Assembly (NCBI GenBank): GCA_017860375.1
Contig: JAGDMB010000203.1
Span: 1-5,353 of the forward strand
Length of the DNA: 5,353 nt
From: Bacteroidota bacterium
Lineage (GTDB): Bacteria > Bacteroidota > Bacteroidia > Bacteroidales > UBA10428
Direction of reading: 5' to 3'
Made by a program: the position numbers and the translations under genes. Positions 1-5,353 of this stretch are shown here, piece after piece; the first letter of the stretch is position 1; every line of letters starts with the position of its first letter. The notes under the pieces were generated by a model that worked only from the letters and a program-made list of their open reading frames with translations, was not told where the DNA came from and searched no databases.

Positions 1-1151
1 TCTTTAACTTCAAGGTTATAGGCGGCTTCAAGTTCGGCAATTTTGTTTCTTGATTCATTCGAATAAAGGGAATCCTTGATACTGTAATAGCGTTTCTGGT
101 ATTCAAGCGCTTTCTGATAGTCCCTGAAATCGGAATAGAGATTCGCAATGGCCTCGTAATTGGTCAGTACCATATCTGAATATTCCACGCTGTCTGCCAT
201 CCGAAGGCTTTTCTGATAGCTGTTCAAAGCCGGATTGAATTCCCTAAGGTCAGAATAGGCGGTTCCGATATTGTGCAGTGCGGTAATAATTCCCGGTGTA
301 TACCCGATACTGTAAAAATTTTGGTAGGATTCCCTGAAATATGCAAGGGCTTTGTCGTATTCTTTCTGGCTTTGGAAAATAAGGCCCAGATTGCTTAATG
401 AACTGGCGATTCCCTCCTTGTCATCCAGTTTCTTATACGTTTGCAGCGATTCATTAATATACGTGGAAGCTTTCTGATAATCCTGATTGCCATAATAGAA
501 AAGCCCGATATTCTGGGTCAGCCCGGCTATGTTGGTCTGGTTGTTCAGCTTTTTATTAAGATCAAGCGATTTGAAATAGTATTCAAGAGAGAGTTCGGCA
601 TTTTTAAGATCGGAATGCACCAGGCCCATGTTTTGATAAATATTGGCAACCTTCTGTTTGTCGTTTAGGGCAGTATATTTCCTTAGCGCATCCTGATAGG
701 CAATAACCGAATTTTCATATTCTCCAAGGTAATAATTCGCAAGCCCCAATCCATAATAGCCCTCGGCCAGGCTCATGTTGAGGTCATTCCGGTTGGGCTC
801 TTTGGAATTCAGCTGCTGCAATAATGCCAGCCCTTTTTCAAGGTTAATTTTGGATTCCCGGAATGCATTAAGGGAAAGAAAAGCGTTTCCGGCTTTGACC
901 ATGGAGAAAGCGAGGTATACCGGGTTATTCAATTCAACCGCCAGGTCTTTGGCGGCAAGGGCATATTTCAGCGCGGTCTGGGCGGAATCGGTTTCAAGCG
1001 CTTCCGAGAGGTTCAGCAGAATCCTGATCTTTTCGTTTCCATCCACGGCAGTTCGAAGATCCTTCCGGAGATTTGCCGTATCTTGTTTGTCGGCTGCCAA
1101 TCCATTCAGCACACCCAATAATAATGCTATGGAAATAACCAGAACCCTCAT
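1..1151 (-). CDS. Exported TPR-repeat protein, N-terminal 383 codons (3' end outside window)
   Basis: The reading frame is open from ATG at 1151 to the left edge, with no stop, so the gene is partial. The start is well fixed: an in-frame TAA lies at 1172-1170, no other start codon lies between, and the first 20 residues (MRVLVISIALLLGVLNGLAA) form a signal peptide with likely cleavage near residue 19-20. After about 20 polar residues come two weaker helical hairpins (about residues 43-115). Six TPR units of exactly 40 residues follow (129-168, 169-208, 209-248, 249-288, 289-328, 329-368), each with the N-x-G-L/I-x-Y/F and Y-x-K-A/S-L-x-Y-type pattern. At residue 369 a charged helix begins (NKIAELEAAYNLEVK), which looks like the start of a coiled coil. 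In Bacteroidota this layout (signal peptide, TPRs, coiled coil) is often followed by a membrane helix and then a histidine kinase, a LuxR-type HTH or another output domain. That part is outside the window, so the output is inference. The TPRs would be periplasmic and mediate protein or peptide binding. It lies 81 bp downstream of the small lipoprotein gene. Confidence 0.93.
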   Translation of the reverse strand, partial: MRVLVISIALLLGVLNGLAADKQDTANLRKDLRTAVDGNEKIRILLNLSEALETDSAQTALKYALAAKDLAVELNNPVYLAFSMVKAGNAFLSLNAFRESKINLEKGLALLQQLNSKEPNRNDLNMSLAEGYYGLGLANYYLGEYENSVIAYQDALRKYTALNDKQKVANIYQNMGLVHSDLKNAELSLEYYFKSLDLNKKLNNQTNIAGLTQNIGLFYYGNQDYQKASTYINESLQTYKKLDDKEGIASSLSNLGLIFQSQKEYDKALAYFRESYQNFYSIGYTPGIITALHNIGTAYSDLREFNPALNSYQKSLRMADSVEYSDMVLTNYEAIANLYSDFRDYQKALEYQKRYYSIKDSLYSNESRNKIAELEAAYNLEVK

Positions 1152-1163
1152 ATCTGCGAAAAG

Positions 1164-1179
1164 TAGTAATTATTTACTA
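1164..1179 (-). repeat. Short perfect inverted repeat in the leader of the TPR gene
   Basis: TAGTAA and TTACTA form a perfect 6-bp dyad around a 4-nt centre, ending 12 bp upstream of the TPR gene ATG. It could be an operator or a weak hairpin near the ribosome entry site. It is A/T-rich and short, so chance is a real alternative. A TATAAT sequence lies further upstream on the same strand (1195-1190) but has no well-spaced partner box, so I do not call a promoter. Confidence 0.35.
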
Positions 1180-1196
1180 TTCAGCAGGTATTATAG

Positions 1197-1216
1197 CATT
1201 GTTTTTTTTAACAATG
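1197..1216 (-). repeat. 7-bp inverted repeat with homopolymer loop between lipoprotein and TPR genes
   Basis: CATTGTT and AACAATG are perfect complements flanking six identical bases (A on the minus strand). The dyad starts 17 nt past the lipoprotein stop, where a 3' end would be expected. On the minus strand the bases after it (CTATAATACC) are not a T tract, so it is not a standard intrinsic terminator. It may be an mRNA 3'-end stabiliser or a regulatory dyad. The stem is A/T-rich and would be weak. Confidence 0.4.
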
Positions 1217-1232
1217 GTTGAAAGCGAAAGAC

Positions 1233-1451
1233 CTAAAACAGTTTTTTGGTTTTTCTTTTCTTTTTGGCTTTGGACTTATGGGTTTTCTTTTTGGAGGATT
1301 CTTTGTAGAGACTGTTTCTTGGCAGTTCCGACGTTTTCGGCATCATATAATTGCGCCTTTCATTCACCTCTTTTTCCGCACCGCAGCCGGTAAAACTATG
1401 CAGGAACAGTCCAAGCAGCATATACAGGAATATCTTCCTTACCGTAATCAT
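1233..1451 (-). CDS. Small lipoprotein (72 aa) with lysine-rich C-terminal tail
   Basis: The protein has a type II signal peptide: basic start (MITVRK), hydrophobic core at residues 7-20, and a lipobox F-T-G-C with the lipidated Cys at 23. An in-frame TAA 12 bp upstream and the fit of the signal peptide support ATG at 1451. The mature part is only 50 residues. It has a short segment RNYMMPKTSELPRNSLYKE (33-51), which I believe recurs in small Bacteroidota lipoproteins, although this was not checked. Residues 52-70 are almost wholly basic, with 11 Lys plus one Arg and one His. The protein would be anchored in the inner or outer membrane facing the periplasm, or on the surface. There is no acidic surface-export signal right after the Cys (it reads CGAEKEVNE). 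The tail might bind anionic partners such as LPS, peptidoglycan polymers or nucleic acid; this is inference from charge only. No enzymatic domain is visible. The start is preceded by an A-rich leader without a Shine-Dalgarno site. It is flanked by gaps of 162 and 81 bp. Confidence 0.85.
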   Translation of the reverse strand: MITVRKIFLYMLLGLFLHSFTGCGAEKEVNERRNYMMPKTSELPRNSLYKESSKKKTHKSKAKKKRKTKKLF

Positions 1452-1576
1452 GGATTGGTTTGTTTAATGTTTTGTAAAATAACGGATTGCAGCGATTAAA
1501 ACTTTTTATGGTTATACGAAACAGCAACGAATAAGATTCATAAAAGGAAATCGGAAAACGTCCGCGGTCAATAGTC

Positions 1577-1608
1577 CAAAACAAAAGCTGTAAACCTGAA
1601 AACAGGTC
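1577..1608 (-). terminator. Weak terminator-like hairpin after the receiver/ATP-grasp gene
   Basis: Starting 5 nt past the TGA stop, the minus strand reads ACCTG-TTTT-CAGGT, a 5-bp stem (1594-1598 with 1603-1607) extended by one G-T pair. It is followed by a T-rich but interrupted stretch (TTTACAGCTTTTGTTTT). The position and order fit an intrinsic terminator, but the stem is short and the T tract is broken, so termination would be partial at best. The rest of the 162-bp gap up to the lipoprotein start shows nothing else that I can support. Confidence 0.4.
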
Positions 1609-1613
1609 AACCT

Positions 1614-4595
1614 TCAATTTCCAGGCTTATACACCACCGCTTTGTTATTCTTTCCGTCGATCTCTATTTTCAGTGGCTTTGCAAAGGCTATGTGCCGGAT
1701 GTTTTCCGATTCATAACCTGCAGGTTGTCCGTTCAGAAAGCCGATATTATAGATGCCCTCATTCAGGTAAGGATTGATGGTCAGGTAACCCACCCCGAAT
1801 GTGGTAAGGTTGTGAAAGAAATGGGTTCCCTGTGACGGATCGATCCGGTAGTTTTCCAGTCCCGATTCGACAATAATTCTTGCCGCTGAGATCTGTGCCC
1901 ATTTGATAGGGATTCCCAGCCAGGGATCACTCGACCCCCAGCGACCCGGGCCGATCAGAATATAATTTTGCCTGAGGCCGGAGAGGGTATCGTTTATTTT
2001 TTCCAATTCGGCTGCTATCTCTTTGTTCCGGGCGGGATTAAACGCCTCGGGCTTCACATACACAATGTTGGTAATGGAATTGTAAATGCCATTGCCCATG
2101 GCCATTTCAGAATAAAGAATCACCTCGTCTGGATTGACACTTTCGATCCTGAAATTGATATTTTGTTCATTGATGACGATGGGCCTGATCTGCAAAAAGT
2201 TAAATATTTTTGGTTCACCGGCGGGTGTGTCAAGATTTGCAGCAAATTCAATTTCAATGGGATTGTTCATTGCCTTTTGTCCCAGCTGCAGGATCATATC
2301 CAGAATGTCAGCCAGGGGAAATGTTTTGTATTGCAATATGTTGGCAAAGGTGACAATCTTCTTGCCCGGAAAATCAAATGTATCCCTGATCATATGGTTG
2401 TCAAAATCATAGATCGAGGCCACATACCGCAGAGTACCCTGTCCTTCTGCATCCGAAATATTCAGTTTTAACAGGTTTATCTTGTCGTCGGGTGAGGGTG
2501 TGAAGCTTTCGGGATCGAGGTTGAGAGCATAGAAATTTTTTTGGGTTTCACGAAGTGCTGTTTCAGGATCCGACAACTGCAGGATCTTGCCCGGGTATCT
2601 GGGCGAAAAACGCAGCGCTGTTCCGCCTTCTGCGATAAGTTTGCCAAGACCGAAGGCAATCGACGCGATCCCGTCATGGGATTTTTCAGGATGGACAGGA
2701 TAAAAATTAATCGAACGTGCAACGCCGGAAAATGTGGGATAGAATATGTCTCCATAACGGTTCCCGCACACCTCCTGCAGGATGATCCCCATCTTTTCCT
2801 CATCAATGATATTGGAAGTGGCAGAAAGGTAAGCTTTGCTGGTCTTAAAAAATACCGACGCGTACACGCTTTTAATGGCGGTTTCAATTAGTCGCAATGA
2901 CAGGGAATGGTCCCGCGTGACCGGGACCATATAGGTATTGTATATTCCGGCAAAGGGCTGGAAGAAAGAATCCTCGAGCTTGCTGGAAGACCTCACCGCA
3001 ATCGGATTTTTTGCATGCCTGAGAATGGCTGCAAGATCCTCAGTGACATTTTCGGGCAGCCGGCTTTTGATAAAGCGGGCAATTATTTCTTCATCTGAAT
3101 GTCCCGACATTCCCACACGATACAGCCCATTGCTTTCCATGAATTCATCATACACTTCGGTGCTCAGCACAACGGTCCTGGGTATGGAGATGACCACGTC
3201 CCTGAATTTCTCACTGAGTTTTTCCTGTTGGATAACGGAGTTGAAAAAAGCGAGTCCCCTTGCCTTACCGCCCAGAGAACCCCCTCCGATACGCGAAAAT
3301 CTGAGGTATTCATCGTATACATGCTTGTCAAATTCAGCTATGGTTCCAATGGCTTTGCTGGTGCGGAAACTGGAAATTGCCCTGTAAATATAGTTGCGAA
3401 GGTCATTGATATTTGTGAAATCTTCACTTTGAAGCGGTTTGAAGATCTGGGCGATTGGGAAAAGAGCCCGTGCATTCAGCCATTTCGAGATATCATCATG
3501 TTGCCCGTGATACTCCAGCACTTCATCGGGTATCTGCATGATGATCTGCTGCAATTCCTTCAGGTCGCTGGCAACTGCAACTGGCTCAAGGGTTTTTGGG
3601 TGACGGAACACAAATTCACCAAAGCCGAAATTGCGCAGGATGTAATCTTTTGCCTCATTTTGCAGATTCTTGGAATGTTTGTGCAGAAATCCCACTCCAA
3701 GTTCCCGTGCTGTCTTTTCAATCGACATATCGGAGGACTGAAGCAAGAAAGGCAGGTTTCTATCATCCGACCGCACAAGTTTGCAGAATTCAATGCCTCC
3801 CTGAAATTTAGGATCTTTCCGGTTAAAGGTTTTTTTGAACGTGACATCGGAAATAATGCCCAGGATATTCGGCTTGTATTTTTCATACGCCATAACGGCC
3901 TCATCAAAGTTCTGTGCCAGGAGTACTTTGGGCCGGCCCCTGCGGCGGAGCATTTTCTGATGTTCATTCAGGGCTTCCTTCATGAACTCCATGGATTGCT
4001 GCAGGACGATCTGATACAGATTGGGAAGAAAAGATGAAATGAACCGTATGGAGTCTTCCACCAGCAAAATTGCCTGAACGCCCACCTGATGAATATCAAA
4101 ATCGGCATTTCTCCGGTCCTCGATCAGTTTAATGATGGCCAGTAAAAGATCGGCATTGCCCAGCCAGCAAAATACATAGTCAATGGCACTAAGGTCTTCG
4201 TTCTCCAGTTTCATGGATACCTCACGCGAGAAATGCGTGAGGATGACGATGGGAATCGTCGGGTATTTTCCTTTTAACTGTTTTGCCAGCTCAAAGGTGT
4301 CCACATCTCCGATGCTGAGCATTTCAATGATCAGGTCAATGCGGTCGCTGTCGAGAATGGAAAAGGCCTTTTTTGCGGAATCGGCATGCACAAAAACAGG
4401 AGGATACCGGAGGTTGAGGGAAACATATTCATTGAAAATATGCTCGTCGATACGTCCGTCTTCTTCAAGCATAAAAAAATCATAGCTGCTGCAAACCACT
4501 AGGATCCTCCTTATCCTGTTCTGCATAAGGAGATTAAAGGATGTATCAGAAAAATAATAGGTATCGATATTCCTTACATCAACCTGCCGGGCCAT
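1614..4595 (-). CDS. Receiver-like / PPDK N-terminal ATP-grasp domain protein (993 aa)
   Basis: The start at ATG 4595 is firm: an in-frame TAG sits two codons upstream. There is no signal peptide or membrane segment, so the protein is cytoplasmic. Domains in order: a degenerate receiver-like domain (about 30-160; CSS at 35-37 replaces the acidic pair, and no acceptor Asp or Lys is seen); a second receiver (about 175-325) with E180/D181, acceptor D250 (IISDVTF), S287/S288 and K306 (FLHKHS) all in place; a linker; and an ATP-grasp domain of the PPDK/PEP-synthase N-terminal family (about 435-806). The last has the Gly-rich GGGSLGGKARGLAF (437-450), AVRSSSKLEDS (533-543), FAGIYNTYM (548-556), a SGVARS segment (623-628), IEIEF (780-784) and LQIRPI (801-806). 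A C-terminal domain carries GPGRWGSSDPWLG (882-894) and DPSQGTHFFHN (919-929). The family is often named 'PEP/pyruvate-binding protein' or 'phosphoenolpyruvate synthase', but the swivelling phosphohistidine domain (TSH motif) and the TIM barrel are absent, so PEP synthesis is unlikely. An ATP-dependent phosphotransfer controlled by the second receiver is my inference; the substrate is unknown. It appears to be a single-gene transcript. Confidence 0.93.
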   Translation of the reverse strand: MARQVDVRNIDTYYFSDTSFNLLMQNRIRRILVVCSSYDFFMLEEDGRIDEHIFNEYVSLNLRYPPVFVHADSAKKAFSILDSDRIDLIIEMLSIGDVDTFELAKQLKGKYPTIPIVILTHFSREVSMKLENEDLSAIDYVFCWLGNADLLLAIIKLIEDRRNADFDIHQVGVQAILLVEDSIRFISSFLPNLYQIVLQQSMEFMKEALNEHQKMLRRRGRPKVLLAQNFDEAVMAYEKYKPNILGIISDVTFKKTFNRKDPKFQGGIEFCKLVRSDDRNLPFLLQSSDMSIEKTARELGVGFLHKHSKNLQNEAKDYILRNFGFGEFVFRHPKTLEPVAVASDLKELQQIIMQIPDEVLEYHGQHDDISKWLNARALFPIAQIFKPLQSEDFTNINDLRNYIYRAISSFRTSKAIGTIAEFDKHVYDEYLRFSRIGGGSLGGKARGLAFFNSVIQQEKLSEKFRDVVISIPRTVVLSTEVYDEFMESNGLYRVGMSGHSDEEIIARFIKSRLPENVTEDLAAILRHAKNPIAVRSSSKLEDSFFQPFAGIYNTYMVPVTRDHSLSLRLIETAIKSVYASVFFKTSKAYLSATSNIIDEEKMGIILQEVCGNRYGDIFYPTFSGVARSINFYPVHPEKSHDGIASIAFGLGKLIAEGGTALRFSPRYPGKILQLSDPETALRETQKNFYALNLDPESFTPSPDDKINLLKLNISDAEGQGTLRYVASIYDFDNHMIRDTFDFPGKKIVTFANILQYKTFPLADILDMILQLGQKAMNNPIEIEFAANLDTPAGEPKIFNFLQIRPIVINEQNINFRIESVNPDEVILYSEMAMGNGIYNSITNIVYVKPEAFNPARNKEIAAELEKINDTLSGLRQNYILIGPGRWGSSDPWLGIPIKWAQISAARIIVESGLENYRIDPSQGTHFFHNLTTFGVGYLTINPYLNEGIYNIGFLNGQPAGYESENIRHIAFAKPLKIEIDGKNNKAVVYKPGN

Positions 4596-4620
4596 AGGCT
4601 AATTAAGTTTATACAGGAAT

Positions 4621-4628
4621 CTAAGATA
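4621..4628 (-). promoter_or_regulatory. Possible Bacteroidota-type -7 box upstream of the receiver/ATP-grasp gene
   Basis: On the minus strand TATCTTAG matches the Bacteroidota -7 consensus TAnnTTTG at five of six fixed positions, about 25 nt before the ATG at 4595. No clear TTG -33 element lies at the usual distance. The match is short and the region is A/T-rich, so this is only a candidate. Confidence 0.2.
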
Positions 4629-4702
4629 CATAAAATAATGCACACTGAATATGGAACAGGGTTTGTTCAATGGCAAGTTAAGGTTACATGGCGATCCCTA
4701 CG

Positions 4703-4732
4703 AACTATCCACTATCACTAACTGCCAACTAC
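4703..4732. repeat. Degenerate heptamer-like tract (AACTATC / CACTATC / CAACTAC)
   Basis: On the plus strand AACTATC (4703-4709) and CACTATC (4710-4716) are adjacent imperfect heptamers. A related CAACTAC lies at 4726-4732 after a 9-nt irregular spacer. Low-complexity heptamer tracts of this flavour occur between genes in some Bacteroidota, as far as I recall. Here the tract is short and decayed, and lies just left of the 64-bp tandem repeats. Confidence 0.35.
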
Positions 4733-4757
4733 GGAATACCGATTACCGCTTCAGACT

Positions 4758-4783
4758 CTGCCAGGACCTTCGGACTCTGGCAG
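4758..4783 (-). other. Stem-loop in repeat copy 1
   Basis: CTGCCAG (4758-4764) pairs perfectly with CTGGCAG (4777-4783), and a G-T pair is possible at each end. Inside the 12-nt loop CC and GG around GAA (minus strand) could form a small inner stem. There is no T tract after it on the minus strand, so it is not a standard terminator. As RNA it could block 3' exonucleases on the upstream transcript. Confidence 0.6.
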
Positions 4784-4821
4784 GTTTTACGATCACCTGG
4801 TATCGATTACCGCTTCAGACT

Positions 4822-4847
4822 CTGCCAGGACCTTCGGACTCTGGCAG
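4822..4847 (-). other. Stem-loop in repeat copy 2
   Basis: This is the same 7-bp stem and 12-nt loop as in copy 1, shifted by exactly 64 bp. Neither base difference between the copies falls in the stem or loop. The arms could also pair across copies to give a longer-range structure. Confidence 0.6.
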
Positions 4848-4868
4848 GTCTTACGATCACCTGGTACC

Positions 4869-4885
4869 GCTTACCGCTTTTCAGC
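4869..4885. repeat. Partial third copy of the 64-bp repeat, overlapping the T9SS gene stop
   Basis: The 11 bases after copy 2 (GCTTACCGCTT) match the unit start (GATTACCGCTT) with one mismatch. After a 2-nt insertion, CAG also matches. The stop codon of the T9SS cargo gene (4873-4871) and its last few codons lie within this partial copy. Since the match is short, chance similarity cannot be excluded, but its exact phase with copies 1 and 2 argues for a shared origin. Confidence 0.6.
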
Positions 4886-5353
4886 CTCCTTCATATACAC
4901 CAGTTTCCCTGTGACAGCCTGGTTTCCGTACCGGATGACATAGAAATATATTCCGCTGGTGAGTGTTTCCGGATCCCACATGACCGATTGTCTTCCCTCC
5001 TGCTGATAGCCCGTATAAAGGGAACGGATCAGCCTGCCGTCGAGGGCATGGATGGACACATCGACCGGTCCCGGACGGGGGAGGTCATAATAGATGAGCG
5101 TTGCGGCAGAAAAAGGATTCGGGTAGCACCCGGAATTCAGCGCGAGATCTTCCGTGAAAAGATCCTCCACGGTAACCATTGATGAACCATAAAAACGGGC
5201 CTGCGCCAGTGCTGACCAGGTATTCCCGTCCTTGGTCCGGGCCATCACCGTCACCGTATCTTTAATGGCCACCGGAGCTGAAAACACGGTGGCATCAGGA
5301 GCCGTACTTCCCCCCGTCAACCGTGGATCCGCTCCGTTAACCGTGTAGTAAAT
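4871..5353 (-). CDS. C-terminal part of a T9SS-secreted protein: CHB_HEX_C-like domain plus type A sorting domain
   Basis: The frame is open through the right edge, so 160 codons plus the stop are seen and the N-terminus is missing; the TTG at 5320 is internal, not a start. Fragment residues 1-55 resemble the chitobiase/beta-hexosaminidase C-terminal beta-sandwich: IYYTVNGADPR (1-11), TVFSAPVAI (22-30), TVTVMARTKDGNTWSAL (33-49). After a linker comes a type A T9SS sorting domain (about 77-155): YPNPFS (77-82), ALDGRLIRSLYTG (103-115), SGIYFYVIRYG (133-143), TGKLVYMK (148-155). That domain directs a Sec-exported protein through the outer-membrane type IX translocon and is then normally removed by the PorU sortase, with the cargo anchored or released. 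The pair of domains with a 'tWSaL' motif is common at the end of large surface proteins with lamin-tail or CotH-like domains; that identity is inference. The last five residues, EAEKR, lie beyond the usual sorting-domain end and fall in the partial repeat. Confidence 0.92.
   Translation of the reverse strand: MYYTVNGADPRLTGGSTAPDATVFSAPVAIKDTVTVMARTKDGNTWSALAQARFYGSSMVTVEDLFTEDLALNSGCYPNPFSAATLIYYDLPRPGPVDVSIHALDGRLIRSLYTGYQQEGRQSVMWDPETLTSGIYFYVIRYGNQAVTGKLVYMKEAEKR

Larger units (their letters stand above)
4741..4868. repeat. Two tandem copies of a 64-bp structured repeat
   Basis: Copy 1 is 4741-4804 and copy 2 is 4805-4868, directly abutting. The copies differ at only two positions: T versus C at 4786/4850, and T versus C at 4803/4867. 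Each unit starts GATTACCGCTTCAGACTC and contains the inverted pair CTGCCAG / CTGGCAG. It also contains a second pair, CAGGT / ACCTG, that overlaps the 3' arm and could form a competing hairpin. The heptamer GACTCTG occurs twice in each unit. The unit length of 64 is not a multiple of three. The array lies just 3' of the T9SS gene, between it and the receiver/ATP-grasp gene. The form resembles REP-like or other interspersed palindromic intergenic elements. Whether it recurs in the genome cannot be seen here. Confidence 0.96.

Noticed and set aside
775..1221. Plus-strand 148-codon frame opposite the TPR gene
   Set aside because: It is antisense to a clear signal peptide and TPR coding region. 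The Ser/Arg/Phe-rich product is typical of a shadow frame.
1396..1617. Minus-strand 73-codon frame starting at a TTG next to the ATP-grasp gene stop
   Set aside because: It covers the intergenic gap and runs into the lipoprotein gene in another frame, has a poor start codon, and its composition looks like translated noncoding sequence.
3099..4037. Long (312-codon) plus-strand open frame
   Set aside because: It lies wholly inside the receiver/ATP-grasp gene on the opposite strand, has no recognisable domain, and is rich in C, H, F and other residues typical of antisense shadow frames.
1614..4595. Calling the large gene ppsA or ppdK
   Set aside because: Only the ATP-grasp domain is shared. 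The phosphohistidine and PEP/pyruvate domains needed for those enzymes are absent.
4654..4668. GAACA / TGTTC dyad upstream of the ATP-grasp gene
   Set aside because: A 5-bp dyad with a 5-nt centre is expected by chance in a gap this size, and no second copy or promoter box supports an operator.
4741..4868. CRISPR array
   Set aside because: The copies abut with no unique spacers between them, and no cas gene is near.
4651..5182. Two overlapping plus-strand open frames (4651-4914 and 4688-5182) across the tandem repeat
   Set aside because: They are translations of the 64-bp repeat in shifting frames followed by the antisense of the T9SS sorting domain. The unit length is not divisible by three and neither frame shows protein-like conservation.

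Overview
The window most likely comes from the chromosome of a member of the Bacteroidota. The strongest evidence is the C-terminal type IX secretion (T9SS) sorting domain encoded at the right edge. The rest agrees: genes lack Shine-Dalgarno sites and have A/T-rich leaders, there is a small SPII lipoprotein, there is a long array of 40-residue TPRs behind a signal peptide, and there is a receiver/ATP-grasp protein of a type I associate with Bacteroidota. Genus cannot be given from the sequence.

All four supported genes lie on the minus strand, so transcription runs from right to left. In that order: (1) 5353-4871 is the 3' end of a secreted T9SS cargo gene, a chitobiase/hexosaminidase-C-like beta domain followed by a type A sorting domain, with its 5' part outside the window. 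(2) 4870-4596 is a 275-bp intergenic region with two near-identical 64-bp tandem copies of a hairpin-forming element, a partial third copy that runs into the stop of the upstream gene, and a short degenerate heptamer tract. (3) 4595-1614 is a 993-residue cytoplasmic protein with two receiver-like domains, an ATP-grasp domain of the PPDK/PEP-synthase N-terminal family and a distinctive C-terminal domain. It lacks both the usual swivelling phosphohistidine domain and the PEP/pyruvate barrel. (4) 1613-1452 is a 162-bp gap with a weak terminator-like hairpin. (5) 1451-1233 is a 72-residue lipoprotein with an extremely lysine-rich tail. (6) 1151 to the left edge is the first 383 codons of an exported TPR protein, probably the sensor part of a TPR signalling protein whose output domain lies outside the window.

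The genes do not form an obvious pathway. Gaps of 81, 162 and 275 bp, with hairpins in each, suggest mostly separate transcripts. No tRNA, rRNA, CRISPR array, transposase or phage gene is visible. I found no clear new multi-gene system. The points most worth following up are the receiver/ATP-grasp protein, whose phosphate acceptor is unknown, and the tandem structured repeat at the end of the T9SS gene.
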